Positions 1 to 12,629 of a stretch of 64,000 nucleotides of DNA are shown in pieces (position 1 is the stretch's first letter; each line of letters starts with the position of its first letter). Source of the stretch: Notospermus geniculatus (Eukaryota; Nemertea; Pilidiophora; Heteronemertea; Lineidae); the NCBI GenBank assembly GCA_002633025.1, contig NMRB01000560.1, positions 69,876 through 133,875 on the forward strand, given 5' to 3'. Made by a program: the position numbers and the translations under genes. Below the pieces are notes generated by a model. It did not search any database, was not told where the DNA came from, and saw only the letters and a list, made by a program, of their open reading frames with translations.

Positions 1-3000
1 TAATGAAAGAAGGACAAGCGTAACGTGTGTCCCCTCGGACAAGGCGCATGACCAGTAACGTGGACGTAATGACACGCACCGTAATGTGATATGAGGTAAT
101 TTTGGTGTTGTGTAAACTGATCCCCGCCCGATGTAATGATGCGTTCGTTATTGTCCGTGGATGTGAAGACTGTACCCACCATGAAGTTTCTTCAACCAAA
201 ATCGAGGAGGATAGTCTTACAACTTTCGAAGTCGGGTAGTTTTTTCGTGAACGTCACATCCTCCAACTGCCTACAGGTTGAAAAGTGCTAGATCTCTTTG
301 GATTCTCATCGGTTCATCTTTGTGGTTTGACCCTGGGGCTTTGCTTCAAAATGTTCAAGTGAAAAAAGAAATTCTTGTTGTTAAGCAGTGATGAGGTATT
401 TCATCCTAATTAGTGCGATGTCTGTAGATCTAATGAGCAATTTATTTCCGAATTAATGCCAAAAAATGCCCGCATTTCAACCCTTGAGCTGTTTCAGTCG
501 CAGGTATTCACTATTTCATTGACAATGGATTGACTCCTGAAGAGTTTTGATTCCAAAATATCCTGTTAAATGTCCATCGGACAATTCGTTTCTAATGAGT
601 ATGGTATCTGTGGTTTTTAATTAGTCCCCTAATGAGCTATTTATATCACATTTTGTAAAAAAAAACAAAAAAGGCGTCGTTCGTCAGTTGATGCACCTGT
701 CACCTGGACCCCGCTGCTTAACTGAGGGGCAGGGGTTGTGCCGGCGGCGAGGTGTAGGGTCTTTACCTCCCTAAACGTTCCATTTAGCATTCTTGTCTCA
801 CCCACTGTGATCATTTCTAGCTTCAGGGTCTCGGCTGGTGAATGTTCTTCAAGAATTATCCCTGCGTCCTCATCGCTTGTTGGTTAACAGCAATTATTTA
901 CTCATTGTAGCAGGGAAGCTCATACATCGCAAACACAGCAGGGCATTGTGGTGTAATTATACATGATGCCATGGTGGCGGGGTCCGGGGCTTAAGGGGCA
1001 AAACGCTAGGATTAAAGTGATGATGAACATCATAAGTTCAGTCCAGGCCCGAGGCGACGTCCTAGCAGTCATTTGTGGCCCTTGTTGGTGAGCGTTGGAC
1101 GGCTGGTTCCTATTGGTTGGATGGACTCGATATCTGTTGGAGATCATGCTAATAATCAGGCATGATCACTCACATCGTGTTTTAAATGGCCGCCAGTTGG
1201 GGACGCTGTTTGATCCAAATCAGCCGATAACGGTCATTGTTCTTTTCATAGAGCACATCATCATGAGCAGCAGTCATGAATTTTTTAAACTCTTCATTAT
1301 GAAGTACAGTAGACCTTCTCTTTTGGGACACCCTTCAAGATGTACAAAAGCTGTCCTGAATTGAGGGGCATCCCATGTTAGAGGTGTCCATGAGGGGAGG
1401 TTCGTTTGAGACGCCACCATAAATGTCATTTTTTGGTGGCCAGTCAAATTCAGCATCTAAGGGAGATAATTCTTGCAGGGGCTTACTCTTGACCCTTCTT
1501 TTCGGTGGAACCCTACTTAAGGGCACTAATCACACAACAATAAGGAACCAAGATGGACAAAGATGAGCGTGTCTCCACAGATAAGGACTCCCCAATCACA
1601 TAGTAATGACCCTAATGATAGGATGCGCGGGCAATCATATGCAGCGAGGCCGGTGACGGGTCACAATATTATCATCAGCCCTTGTAGCGTCGCGTACGTT
1701 CAGTAGGTGTGAAACCATAAACCAAATCATTGTTGTTTTTAATCCTCTCCTGGTTGCTACAGAGATCGAAGAAACTGTGTCTATTTTCTCGAAGTGAACC
1801 CTCAAATTTTGACCCTCCTATTCAGCCGACTCTGTAGGAGGTAAATAAGGAAGGATCCTGATATCTTAAACCCCTCATTTTCACACTTTTGGTGTTTCAC
1901 GGTCTTTTTGGTCACAGCAGGTTTTAGTGTATCATTTTGAAGTGATTTGATACACTATCATTCCAGAGATGTCTTTTTGAAATTTCCGTCGTTTCATTAC
2001 AAAGTCACTCTAACCAAATTAATGTGACCCGTGACAGCAAAATGAGTCGGAATGCACACAGAAGAAGACCCAAGGTGGTTGTTGATTTCAGCATTGTCCG
2101 CCCATTGTGAAATTTGACTTTGTCCATTTCTGCAGTTGTTCTCTGGTGTCATCTTTGGTCTTCTTTCTGGTGCATTCCGACTCTATTTGCTGTCACGGGT
2201 CACAAATTTCTATCCAAATTCCTCGTTTTTCATGTGTATCACTGCCACAACGCACCAGCTATGGCCATCCCCTCATCGACTCAGCGGACATAGGAATATA
2301 CATTGTACCTCATTCCGGCATTCAACTTTTACTAGTCACGCTTTCCATCGGATGACTTTGTGTGCAGTTTCAATCTTCAGAATTCCATAAAATTGTTGTA
2401 CTGTGTTGTCAAATGACTTATGGTCAATTTGTCTCATCTCTTGAGAGTTGTTCACTTGTGGCTAATCCTGTGACCACGGTCCAGGGGGGTGAGATGACGG
2501 CAAAATGACAATTGTTCCAAATACTGGAGGGTATTAAACCCTGGTTCTGATGCGGAGACATGATCCAAGACACGATCGTCGCATCCCTTTGAATAGATGA
2601 ATTGGATGTGACATTTCTCGTCTTCACGGTTTAGAAGTCAAGTGCAATTTATCTGACCCTTATTGTCACGGATGCTAAGTTCTGCTGATGATATAAAGGT
2701 GAGACGTGGAGGGCGTAGGGTACGAGTTGGCGTGGCGCTGGGGTCTGGGACTCTGCAGGTGTCTTGTCTTGATCACCTCCGATTCAAGGATCCAAGTTGT
2801 TGTCTTTGTTTCACGTGTAAATCAGAGACAAATGAGGCAACACCGAGGATACTTCTCTCGGTGGTCAAGAGGGCTTCAGTATTCACTCACAGTCAGTTAA
2901 CTTGAAAATGACAGTTCTAGTCATCGATAGTAAATAGCTACGTTAAAAAGAAGAAACTTTGTTGTTTGAAAATTTGACGGATAGACGTGTAGTGTTTGAA

Positions 3001-6000
3001 TTAGTCATACTTACCCTCTCTGAATGGTTACCAGGACGGCGTTGTTCTATCGTATCGGTGCAGTAATAAAAATGTCAAGGGTCTGTGTTTAAATGATGAC
3101 TCTTGAAGTGTGCGTTTCTGCGACGTGCTCAAAACGTGTGTTCTGATGAACAAAAAGACAAGCACTGCCTCCGTACGACTTTATTCGGGCACGTGCCTAT
3201 GATTTTTTTTCGCGTTTTAAATTTGTTCTAAATGACAGGTTTATTACTGTTGAAAAAACACATAATGGGACTCAGGAGGTGTGAAATGGTTCTCTTTCAT
3301 GGAATTGTTATTTAAAAAAGTGCGGCTTTTTGAGAGGGCGTACTTTATGGTGCGTCTAAAAACACAACCAGGCCACCGGGAGGGCGATGTATCAAATGAT
3401 GACAATCAAGGCAGTGTCAGTGTGGGTGATGCGGATGGTTTGGTCGTCCACACAATGGTCTCGCTGCCTTGTCAATGCTCACAAGTCCCTTGCTTTTGTT
3501 CCGTTGACTTTATTTTCAACTTTTCGCATGGCCGTTGCGACTGAAGACTGAATCAGTAGAAATGACGACAATTTGGACCATGACGTTTGGATGTACTCCG
3601 AAGCCTCAGCTTGGTCCCACTCCAAGGTGGTCAGTGCGTGTCAGTACTGCTGCCTCCGTGGGCCGTGAAGGAGCTGTTTATTGTCACCCTGTCATGTTGT
3701 CTCCCCTTCACCGCCTGGCTTGTGGAACGTCCAGCAGGTGTAGTGACATTTGAGGTGTTTACAGGTCATTTGGTGCAAGATAGGCTCGCTTCGGTCACAC
3801 TTGTTAAATTTGAATTGATGTCCATTTTTGATGAGATGGTCATTTTTACACCTACACACTTCTCAGTGTAAACAGATGCATTTGGTCAGCTGTGAGAGTG
3901 GACAGGACCTGTCACTGGTCACACTGTCCATTCTGTGGAGAGTACATGTGACAGACGCCACTCGTGTGACCTCGAATCTTCACCAGATCCTTGTAATGAT
4001 TGATAATAACTGATTTATGACCAACATCACCTTCAGACCTTCCGTTCTTGTCCAATGCATTCACACGTTGTGCTATCACGACACCTAGTCGGTGCCTAGC
4101 ACAACAGTCAACCAATTATAGCCAATCAGGCATTTCCTGCATTGATCATTGACCAATTAAAGTTGTGCTAGCTTCATCCAGAGGCTTTGATAGTGTGATA
4201 AAGCAATGGTAAGACGGATTACGTAGAGAGATTTGGGGTATCTCAGAGTTTCCAAAGGCCTTGAGCATCCACGCATTACTTGACACAAAATATTGACCTA
4301 CGGAAGAGAATGAAGTGAAGCCGACCCTCAAACTCTTTGCCATCTATTGTCGTCTTTGCAAGACACAAACCATTTTCCTGTTGTCATCAGATCTGATTCT
4401 TCTAAACCATTCCCATAAACCACACAATATTGAATCAAAAAGATCATCCTCTCTTTTGTCTTATACCATGGCCACTTGATTAAACTAAACTCTACACACG
4501 TCCTCAACAGACAAAAGGCCTCTTCAGCCCCTTTCATCATCCTTCTGTTTCTCAGCCCCTTCACTCATCTCACATTGTATGAACCATTTTCCCATCAACA
4601 TCCAAAAAGGAGCTCTTGAGAGATCTTGTCTTTGTCCGAGTCGATTGTTTCACAAGCCCTCAAGATCATTACATTTTAACATCAGCGCTGGTCATCAGCT
4701 GTCCCTTTTCTTCTCCTGTCTGCTCGGTCACGGGGCTTTCAACGTTTGCCGTGTCGGTGGAGTCTCAGGCTTTGGGGCAGAAGATCCCTATTTGCCTCAT
4801 TAGAACTTTTTATCTCAGGATCAGTTGAAGTGGCTTGGTTATTTCATAGTGTGCGTCTTTCTCTGAACCTTGAGTCATTTTCAACAGGTCGTCAGAAGTT
4901 GCCTCTGACACCCAGTGTTGAAAAAAGTGGCCAAAGCAACTTTCCCTTTGCCTCCACAAGACACCCCACATATTTCACCCTCAAAAAAACTTAGGCTGTC
5001 AGAACCAAGACACTGTCCTTGAGCAATGAATTTCGAAGTCTTATCCCATCTATTGAGACCTTTTTTCAAGGCTTGAATAAGTGCCAACTTGCTTCCATCA
5101 TCCAGAGGTAACCAGTGGTTAGCAGTCACACCCTACATCACCATTTGTTGGTTCGCTATGGAGCCGCTTCGAGCGCTAGCTGCGGCCATATGGACCCCTA
5201 TTTTCACACCACTTTTCCAAGGCATTTGTATGACGTAATCAAGCTTTACTTGACGTTTACGGCCTTCTTTTGCGGTGTTTGAACGTCATATTCCGTCTTG
5301 TGATAGGCCACCATTAGCTGTCGACCTGATTGGTTGGGCAGTACGAACAAACGTCAGGAAAGGTACAAATTTCGGCGATTTCTAAATCTATTTTTAGACA
5401 TTTTAATAGGGAGGCCAGACGGGAGTCTGGGCGGTAGATAAAATGGTGTTTAAANATGCGTCATGCAAATTGTCCTTCGATATTTTGCGTGTGGCTCACC
5501 AGTGGCTGAGAGAGTCACACATTGTTTACGGGCGATGGTAGCCCACTGTTGGTTTAATTATAGGCATGATTGGGCCCAATTTGTTCAAAATTCGAATGAA
5601 TTTTAGTACTAATGCCTTGTGCAGACCGAGTTAGTGAACAGCTTTCAATGCCAGGAACTTCAGTTCTTATCTGGTTTATCTTGGGCCTGTGAGAAGATTC
5701 TGTACAGAGTGGTGCTTTCGGATTTGACTGTGCCATAGACTGTTCTCAAATTGACGTAAATGACAAAGATCTGCGCACTTCCGCCGAAATCTCAACCACA
5801 ACCTCAGTCTGAAACTGAATGACGTGACGCAGACAACTCCACGACACTGACGTCGAAGGCGTTGCTCTACTAGCTCATTGTAAGGTAATCAGTGGTTCTT
5901 GGCGCTCACTCCCTACGTCATTGCACACAAACATTAGTCTGCCTGTACTGAGGGGAACGAGCACTAAGAACCGCTGTTTATCTTAGGATGCCAGCAACAG

Positions 6001-7403
6001 AACATTTTGCCAAATTCAAATGCATCAACTTGATGTGATTTTTGCCTCAAATTGCTGCTCATCCCATCAATCTCAGAGTTTATCTTCCCACATCTCGTAT
6101 CCAAGCCGTGCTCACCCCGTCTGTTTTCCTTGAGACCATTTCTCCCTCACACCCCTAGGGTTACACAAATTTGTTATCTTTTTAATGTCCAAAATCCCCT
6201 AAACGCCTATGGGTCATCGCGACACATTGTCCTGATTTATAAATGCTGCATAAATTATATTGGCCGGAATTTGACCCAACCCCTTATCAAAAACCCTGTC
6301 AATTATTCTCAAGAAGTGATCGGACCTCATTATGTTTGGTGTATAAATGTCATCGTCATTTTAAATCAAACGAGGCCCTTTCAGGATGAAAAACAGTTGT
6401 CCAGCAAAACCCGTTTGGTATTCATTTCAACGTGAACAAAGCTTCAGCCCTCGCCGCCCTCGAACCATTTAAACTTTGTTTGAGTTATGAAATATTAGAC
6501 CTTAGAATAGTCAAATGAAGTGGACAGTCTGTTTTGTTCCACTGTCACAATACCCTAATGGATCATTTTCACCAATTTGGGTCAATTTTTCTCCTGTCTG
6601 CGAAATTCGCCGTCGACCTTGAAGCGTATTTTGCCTCTGTTTTATTCTCGGCCTTGATTTTGTCAAGAAACTCGAGTCGTCGTCATTCAGATTTGGACAT
6701 TTCGACGTTTAGTCGTTAAACAAAGGCTGTCACACCTTTTTTGAAAGGAAAATATTGCAGCATGGTTCAAATTTCTGAATATTTCATCTGGCATCTCGCC
6801 TCAAGAAAAACATTACTGCTTTCTCAGCAGTTCTTCATCTTATAGACCTCTGTGAATAAAACGTTCCTGGTTCTTGGCCCCTGGCAGTTTCCCCTTGAAA
6901 TTCTTCATCTTTTCCCACAAGAACTTTGTCCAAAGCAGTTTTGGAAATGGCACAAGTCATATGTCTCCAAGGGTTAAATTCTCCTCGTTTCGCAAATTTG
7001 ACTCCGGATGCCTAACTAGGGTGACAAACAATTGTACTTACAGCAGCGTTCATAACAGCACCATCTCTAATTGCTTATCGAAATTACACTAGTTTGTTGC
7101 TGTTGCGTAACATCAGTAGGCCAGCGTCATTATTCCTGATGCATATTACGATAAAATCATCGGTATTTGCACACTTCCACCTCGTAGGAACTTCACTCCG
7201 TATCCCACCCCTCCATGTGTTTTCTGCTGTTCAAGAAAGGAGAACATTTCTGGGCCTATTTGGCAACTAGCTTGCCACAGTCCAAAGTTTCCCGTGCTTC
7301 TCTAGACTTCTTCCAACCAGAAACCAAGAGTTCCATTCTCGCTGCTGCACGTTACCCTTGATGCAGACACATTTTACAGCATTTTCCTACCTTTATCTTA
7401 CAG
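1..7403. other. Non-coding stretch upstream of the RB1CC1 terminal exons
   Basis: No exon of the FIP200 coiled-coil region could be recognised here on the + strand. Open frames are short, compositionally random and lack paired splice sites. The stretch is best read as the intron (or start of it) that leads into the acceptor at 7401-7403. It holds one clear inverted repeat (2024-2203, listed separately), a small hairpin around 1926-1956 and a single N at 5455. Because FIP200 proteins are long and multi-exon, most of this gene must lie left of the window or in small exons I failed to see. Confidence 0.5.
2024..2203. repeat. MITE-like inverted repeat, ~180 bp
   Basis: Arms of about 50 bp pair with few mismatches: the left arm starts GTGACCCGTGACAGC at 2024 and the right arm ends with its reverse complement at 2203. 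The arms continue inward through a shared CGGAATGCAC and an AGAAGA(C) stretch. The spacer is about 80 bp. No transposase-like coding is present, so this is a non-autonomous inverted-repeat element or a relic of one. Target-site duplications were not clear. Confidence 0.6.
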
Positions 7404-7602
7404 ATGCCACGTCGGTGACTTGGTCCTCCTCTGCCTTGATGAACGACACGACCACTATGTGGTATTCACTGTCGGGACAACGTTACATTTTCTACATTCC
7501 GAGTGTCTAGATACTCTAAATTTAAAATCAGCTCCTGGGGAACCAAGGAAATCATGGGTGCTAGCTGAGGTAACTGAGAAAGAGTACTGTCAAGCCAAGA
7601 AG
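7404..7602 (+). CDS. RB1CC1: RB1CC1/FIP200 homologue, penultimate coding exon (Claw domain, first part)
   Basis: This exon encodes about 66 residues that match the C-terminal Claw domain of FIP200 (the metazoan Atg11-like scaffold of the ULK1 autophagy complex). The signature is VGDLVLLCLDERHDHYV, followed by the FxVxxTLxFLHSE strand and the invariant EKEYCQAKK. In known FIP200 proteins the Claw dimerises and binds FIR motifs of cargo receptors such as p62 and NBR1, acting in the cytoplasm at forming autophagosomes. A strong polypyrimidine acceptor ends at 7403 and the donor AAG|GTGGGT lies at 7602/7603. The first base completes a split codon and the exon ends in phase 0. There is no start codon: the protein begins well upstream, outside the recognisable sequence. 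Identification is confident. Confidence 0.93.
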
Positions 7603-7940
7603 GTGGGTATAATGCGTCCCCTGGCCTTGCTTTCTGTATCAAACCCCCCAAATGCTGCCCCTATGAATTCATAGGGCCTACATATCAGCAGCAGCCACAG
7701 TACCCTCACATGGCCATGAATCCCCGCTGTAATGGGGATCATAACTATACGACAGAGGGCAGCACATCGTAAACCAGGTCCTATACAATGGATGCCCTTC
7801 ATGTGGGAAATTGATCAGGACCTGGATGTCAGTTTCATTTCAATAGTTTTAACCACTAGTGACACCTATTGAGGCAGTCGGGCCTACATATCATCGTCAG
7901 CCATTGTAACTAAAAGTGACGTATGTTTGTCTACTTGCAG

Positions 7941-8054
7941 CCTCAAAATAGATTCAAAGTGCCAGTGGGTACAAAGTTTTACCGTGTAAAAGCTAAACCA
8001 TGGGATAGAGAAGCAGCGTTAAAGAAGGATTCAACTTCCACGAGTGTCAAATGA
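7941..8054 (+). CDS. RB1CC1: RB1CC1/FIP200 homologue, last coding exon (Claw domain end and C-terminus)
   Basis: After the acceptor TTGCAG (ending 7940) the frame reads PQNRFKVPVGTKFYRVKAKP, the terminal strands of the FIP200 Claw domain, and continues to a TGA at 8052-8054. It joins in phase 0 to the exon ending at 7602 across a 338-bp intron, giving a complete Claw domain of roughly 100 residues. The vertebrate protein ends shortly after the YRVKA strand. Here a charged, Ser/Thr-rich tail of about 20 residues follows the conserved Trp-containing segment, so the C-terminus is somewhat longer. The gene is convergent with gcm, whose stop codon lies 4.6 kb downstream on the other strand. Confidence 0.93.
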   Translation, partial: PQNRFKVPVGTKFYRVKAKPWDREAALKKDSTSTSVK

Positions 8055-9370
8055 TGGCGGGCGATGACTAGTTCTATATAAATGTGATGATGAGTGCTTA
8101 CGTGTACAGGGTGTCGTAACTAGTCGCTTAATGTGATATTGGGTTTCTAATGATATGACCAATGGTTTACTGGTGGCCCAAACTAGCCACAAATGCGGTA
8201 GTGATCAGCATGGTTGGTGCATGTGCTTCTATGATGCACCTTCCACTCATATCAATGATCTCACTTGATGTACAGCAATGTTGATGTTGTGAGCTTGTTT
8301 CTCTATGTGAGGAGCTGAACTGTACAGTGTGTCTTCATACATGTAGTACTTAGTGTACAGCACGTTGTACATTTTCAACCCGTTATCAGTGTCATGTCCA
8401 GGGAGAGCGTGATCATTAAAGTGTGCCGACCAGAAAATATATCTCGATCTGCTCATTGTAAAGAAAAACTCTGTAAATATTTGGTGATCTAGTGTGCTTT
8501 CTTTTGGTTTGCGGAGAGGATGTATAAGTTTTTTCATTCAGTAGCCTACTAAAAAAAGATAACTTTGGGTGAGTGGGAAATCTCTTCCCTTATTAAGTCT
8601 TTCATCTTGAGCCCCTTACCATGCTGGGGGATATTCTGCGGCTGGGGGATCTACTCGTTTCTGCCCGCAGTTTCCTTCAACAACTTGCCATTTTAGCTGC
8701 TCAGATATTCATGTCTTTTTATTATCAATATAAAATCTGTAAGTTTATATTTGAAAATTTTGTAGCAAGTTGTTCACGTTTCTGGGCTCATAGAATGGAG
8801 GTAGTTACTCTGAATTCTAGATGCCATTGTAACACCCTTCTTCCACAAAATGCTGATGGTCCATCAGCGATGTATGACCCTCTACACCACTCGATCCTGA
8901 CAAATCCTTGTTGGTGCCTGTACCAGATCCAGTGTTCTCCAACCAGCGTGATACATGTACTAATACACAGTACTAGTCAAAGTAACTGACCAATCAGATG
9001 TTTTGATAGACATGATGAACTGCCCACCTGTTTAGTCCCTTTCTAGTTTCAAGCCCATCAAGCTTTAGAGAATGTTTACAATAATGTTTTTCCCCTTCCT
9101 CCCAGTGATAGACCCCGTAGAGGACGTAACTCTTTATAAACCTGCTGTGGATTAAGAAGCCCCAGAATATGTTTGACCTTGAGAGAAATGAAGGTCAGCT
9201 GCACGTCTCATTTATTGAGCTTCTTGTAAAAAATATAAATATATTATTGTACATATGATTATGTATGTAGTGTACTATATTCAAACATTTGGGGAGATGC
9301 ATAGACAGGGGTAATTGTTATCTTAATGATTTCGAAATATGGAATAAACTTCAATGGAATGATTTAAAAC
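8055..9370 (+). other. Probable 3' UTR of RB1CC1
   Basis: The stretch follows the RB1CC1 stop codon, is AT-rich and has no coding signature. Open frames on both strands inside it (for example 8621-8989 + and 8247-8537 -) have random-looking composition. The first good polyadenylation signal on the + strand is at 9343. The extent is an inference, since no transcript is available. Confidence 0.55.
9343..9348 (+). terminator. Polyadenylation signal AATAAA, probably RB1CC1
   Basis: Canonical AATAAA about 1.29 kb after the RB1CC1 stop codon, within AT-rich sequence and followed within 25 bp by a change to less AT-rich sequence with a GT/T-rich stretch (TGGTGTTCTTCTTTT near 9375). No earlier canonical + strand hexamer of similar quality was seen in the UTR. 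Confidence 0.5.
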
Positions 9371-9499
9371 TGCCCTGGTGTTCTTCTTTTATGATCCATC
9401 TTGGACCCATCCAAATGTATTTGCCAAGGACCAAGTCGACAGAGTGACATAACGTATTCTGTGTGTTCTACAGCCCATGGTGATGCTCAAACCCATGAC

Positions 9500-9745
9500 T
9501 TACTCAGTGTCAGCAGTTCAGGCTAACTCCAGATCCCATGTTGGCCATGGGGTGCTAACTCAGTGTTAGCAGGTCAGGTTAACTCCAGATCCTATGTTGG
9601 CCATGAGGTGCTAACTCAGTGTTAGTTCAGGTTAACTCCAGATCCCATGTTGGCCATGAGGTGCTAACTCAGTGTCAGCAGTTCAGGCTAACTCCAGATT
9701 CCATGTTGGCCATAAAGTGCCAACTCAGTGTTAGGTCAGCAGGTT
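9500..9745. repeat. Minisatellite, ~53-57 bp unit, about 4.5 copies
   Basis: The unit contains GTGCTAACTCAGTGTTAGC, then AGTTCAGG(C/T)TAACTCCAGAT and CCCATGTTGGCCATG. Copies differ by small indels and point changes (TCAGCAGTTC versus TTAGCAGGTC) and the last copy degrades near 9745. It lies just beyond the RB1CC1 polyadenylation signal, in intergenic DNA. Confidence 0.85.
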
Positions 9746-10340
9746 GAAATGGCCGACTCCAAACGCCGAATTGGTCGATGCCTCCTGGGCGGTGACCCGA
9801 AAGATCAGCAGACCAACATGTATATATCCCCGTATTGGCGTAACATTCCGAGAAAATCAGATCTATGGCACATTTTGGCCAACTCTCCAATGTTCCGGCT
9901 ATCTGACATCTCAAGCGACAATCCTTCAATACTGAAACAGACATCTATTCATTCAAGACTGTCTCATGGGCGGCCCAGAATTCCGTTCCGCAAGGACAGA
10001 ACAGGGAATATAAATAACATCGCCTTGTGTCCGAATCCCAGACACAACTCCGGGACTCACTGGTGTCTTCGAAGTCGAGTTTACAAGAAAGACCGCAACA
10101 CACTAAAACGACTGTCTCGGGGAGGAATCGTCGAAAATCTTGTATCATTTTTCCTATTTTCTGTCCCAAGTCCGAATTTCTCGAATTCTCCGACTCAAAT
10201 TCGTTGCTCTTGAAATCATGACTGTGTCAGTTAGTGTGATTGATTTGCAAGGACGATGATTCAAACGCTGATCGAGGACTTCTCGAGTTAAGCTGGAGCC
10301 GCCAAAGCTCACGAGTCTGCGATAACGTGAGTAGAAATCT
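9746..10340. other. CpG-richer segment with unassigned open frame
   Basis: CpG density rises compared with its flanks, and the segment ends with a donor-like GTGAGT at about 10327 (+). An open + frame covers 9728-10213 (161 codons), but it begins inside the minisatellite and its translation shows no recognisable domain or compositional bias of a real protein. It could be an unannotated first exon or promoter-like island; I assign no product. A G-run with an N (about 10351-10367) follows directly. Confidence 0.25.
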
Positions 10341-10770
10341 TTATTTTTGACGGGGGGGGGGGGGGGNCCAGCTTGACCCCGTGCGTGGTTTCAGCCACTC
10401 TCAACTCATTCAAACACCAACACATACACTCCCATAAACCATAAAAGATAAGCGTAATTTCTTAATTTCTAAAATATATTAATTTATTCTTAAATATATC
10501 ATGTATATAAAATTTATCCATGAATGACCGATTCTGTGATCATGACAATTATCTTGTTCTCGTAAATGATATCCAAAAAATGGATACCTAACAAAATTAT
10601 ACAAAGTTTTCCTCATGGAATGATAGTAAAGTCGGTGGGAAGCGTTCGCTTATTTGGAAGACATTGCATCATCTGTCTAAACAGCATAATTACCTCCTGT
10701 ATACATTTGATTGGCTACTAGTACTGACTTAACATGACATCAGATGAAAAAACCGGACCGCAGCGATGGT

Positions 10771-10819
10771 CAGGTGACTAAATGATGACGTCATGAGCAG
10801 GTGACTAATGATGACGTCA
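10771..10819. repeat. Short direct repeat carrying two TGACGTCA (CRE) sites
   Basis: The sequence CAGGTGACTA(A)ATGATGACGTCA occurs twice, about 26 bp apart, placing perfect palindromic CRE/ATF octamers at 10786-10793 and 10812-10819. They lie 1.8 kb beyond the gcm stop codon. Whether they act as regulatory sites is unknown. Confidence 0.5.
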
Positions 10820-11224
10820 CATGAGGCACTTGAGGTTTTTATAACCTTTACATGGGAATTTGTTGAAATATACTTGGGACGTTTCAATTGCAACAGGAAA
10901 GAACTGAAGGCACCTACATGCAGATCTACATAAGTTTCTTATGCTAATTAAAGGATGCCTATGCATAGCTAACATGCATCAAAACATCGATTTAAGAACT
11001 AAATTGCAGCAGTTTATGTACAATATGCCATGGTGAATAAAAATCTTGCATAGATAAGTGATCCGGAACACATTTTGTTCGTCATAAATATTTACAAAAC
11101 TGTTTATTTACAAAGCATTTTAAAAATCATTAACATTGAGCCAACAGTTAAATGCATGATGTCCAACTTGAAATTACGTCTGCCAACAATAATACTATGA
11201 CATCACCTTCGTCTCAATGTTGGT

Positions 11225-11310
11225 GAAAGAAAATGACTTGGCACGGACTCGAACCACAACCTCCCAGTTGTGAGGTGGATGCTGGTCACTGTACCACCAA
11301 GACTGCCTCC
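11225..11310 (-). repeat. tRNA-derived SINE head (- strand)
   Basis: On the - strand the sequence contains a pol III A-box-like TGGTGGTACAGTG (11287-11299) and a B box GGTTCGAGTCC (11245-11255) at tRNA-like spacing. The acceptor stem does not close, so this is not a functional tRNA gene. It reads as the 5' part of a tRNA-derived SINE or a tRNA pseudogene. The body probably continues to lower coordinates. Confidence 0.6.
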
Positions 11311-12629
11311 CAAGATGGAGGGCGGAACATCTCTCAGTCGACGACCAGGTCGTCTGTCTGAGCAGGGGTGAATCTGGCGTTAACGCCACCGGCATATGTT
11401 GCCCATTCTCAACTTCTTCTTCCAAGTGAGAATTGAAGAAATGAATGATCTAATTCGGTGATCATTGCGTAGTATTACTGACAGCAGACGATAGCACTGG
11501 CCTTGTTTTACTCCACTCCACACAGCACCTTCTTGTTACCAATCAATATCTGGGCACAAAAAAACTCAATATAAACAAATACATGTATTTTGTTTGAGCA
11601 GTCAATGTTGGCAGTGATATAGTTCACGAAAAACGTCAAAATCCATTGGAAATTGTAGGCCTACCATCCAGGCATTAGAAATGTGATTATAAATGCATAT
11701 CTCTTTGGTATGTCTTCTCCCTACTTCTTGGAATGCTAGCAATTTGTAGGCTACCCGAAACTCGTGTGTTAAAGAACATGAGTTGAGGACATAGACACAA
11801 ATCGGGCTCAAGCAGCACTGAGATCAATAACAAGTACATATTGCACATCAAATAAGTTTCGGAAGACTTGAACACATTGTGGGTGTCGGGGAAGTCAGGT
11901 TGTTCCGTTCCACCAAACTTATGAGCAGTACGTAAAAGCGCCAAAACCAAACGACGAAGTACAACTTCAAGAGTCCCTGATTGGCTACTTCATGTCATAT
12001 GGCACAGAACGCTCATCTGATTTGCTGTGCGTCACGTGGTCACATGACCAAAGATGGTGGCACTTGTGTTATTGTTTTGTACTAGATGACGCCAATTCTG
12101 AGTAATTCAAAGATCATCAGCCTCAATTTGTTCTCTAAGACTACGTCTTCAGTGGACTCACGGAATGCCCTATACTGTCCACAAATCAATCCAACACCAA
12201 ATCCTGCACTAAAACTCAATATTTTTCTGAAATATCAGCGCATTACATAACAAACTTTTAAAGGTACCGGTAAAACTTCTTTCACTGGGATAAGCAAAAT
12301 GGTTGATTTCAATGAGTTCGGGTCTTTTCCTACCGAGAAGTGGTCTTTAAAACCACATTAGGGACTTCCTTGCACTGTACCAATGACAGCTTCAAGCAAC
12401 TTTCAAAGGGGGACACTAAATTGATCAGGAAAAGCACATATCAACGGCAATAAACGCTCACAAACAGCAACCCACTTTGGAGTGCCCCGGGGGAGTGCCC
12501 AGAGATAAGCCAAGTCGTTGTCAAGGACAGTTTCGTCTGCATTGAGGAAAGTTTTTTCTAAGATCGCCAAGCCGATAGGAAAAGACCAGAAACATTGAAA
12601 TCAACGAATACATGTATTTAACAAACCGA
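11311..12629. other. Intergenic / possible gcm 3' UTR
   Basis: No coding exon is visible. The gcm stop codon is at 12630, so its 3' UTR should run leftward from here on the - strand. A - strand AATAAA occurs at about 11102-11107, beyond the SINE head, and is one possible polyadenylation site. The segment near 12030-12050 has a CACGTG E-box next to a TCACATGA word. Confidence 0.35.

Noticed and set aside
6052-6435. 127-codon + strand open frame upstream of RB1CC1 exons
   Set aside because: Not coiled-coil like, unlike the FIP200 region expected upstream; no supporting splice sites.
12020-12055. CLEAR-like TCACGTGG/TCACATGACC near the RB1CC1 autophagy gene
   Set aside because: It lies far downstream of RB1CC1, not in its promoter, and next to the gcm 3' end.
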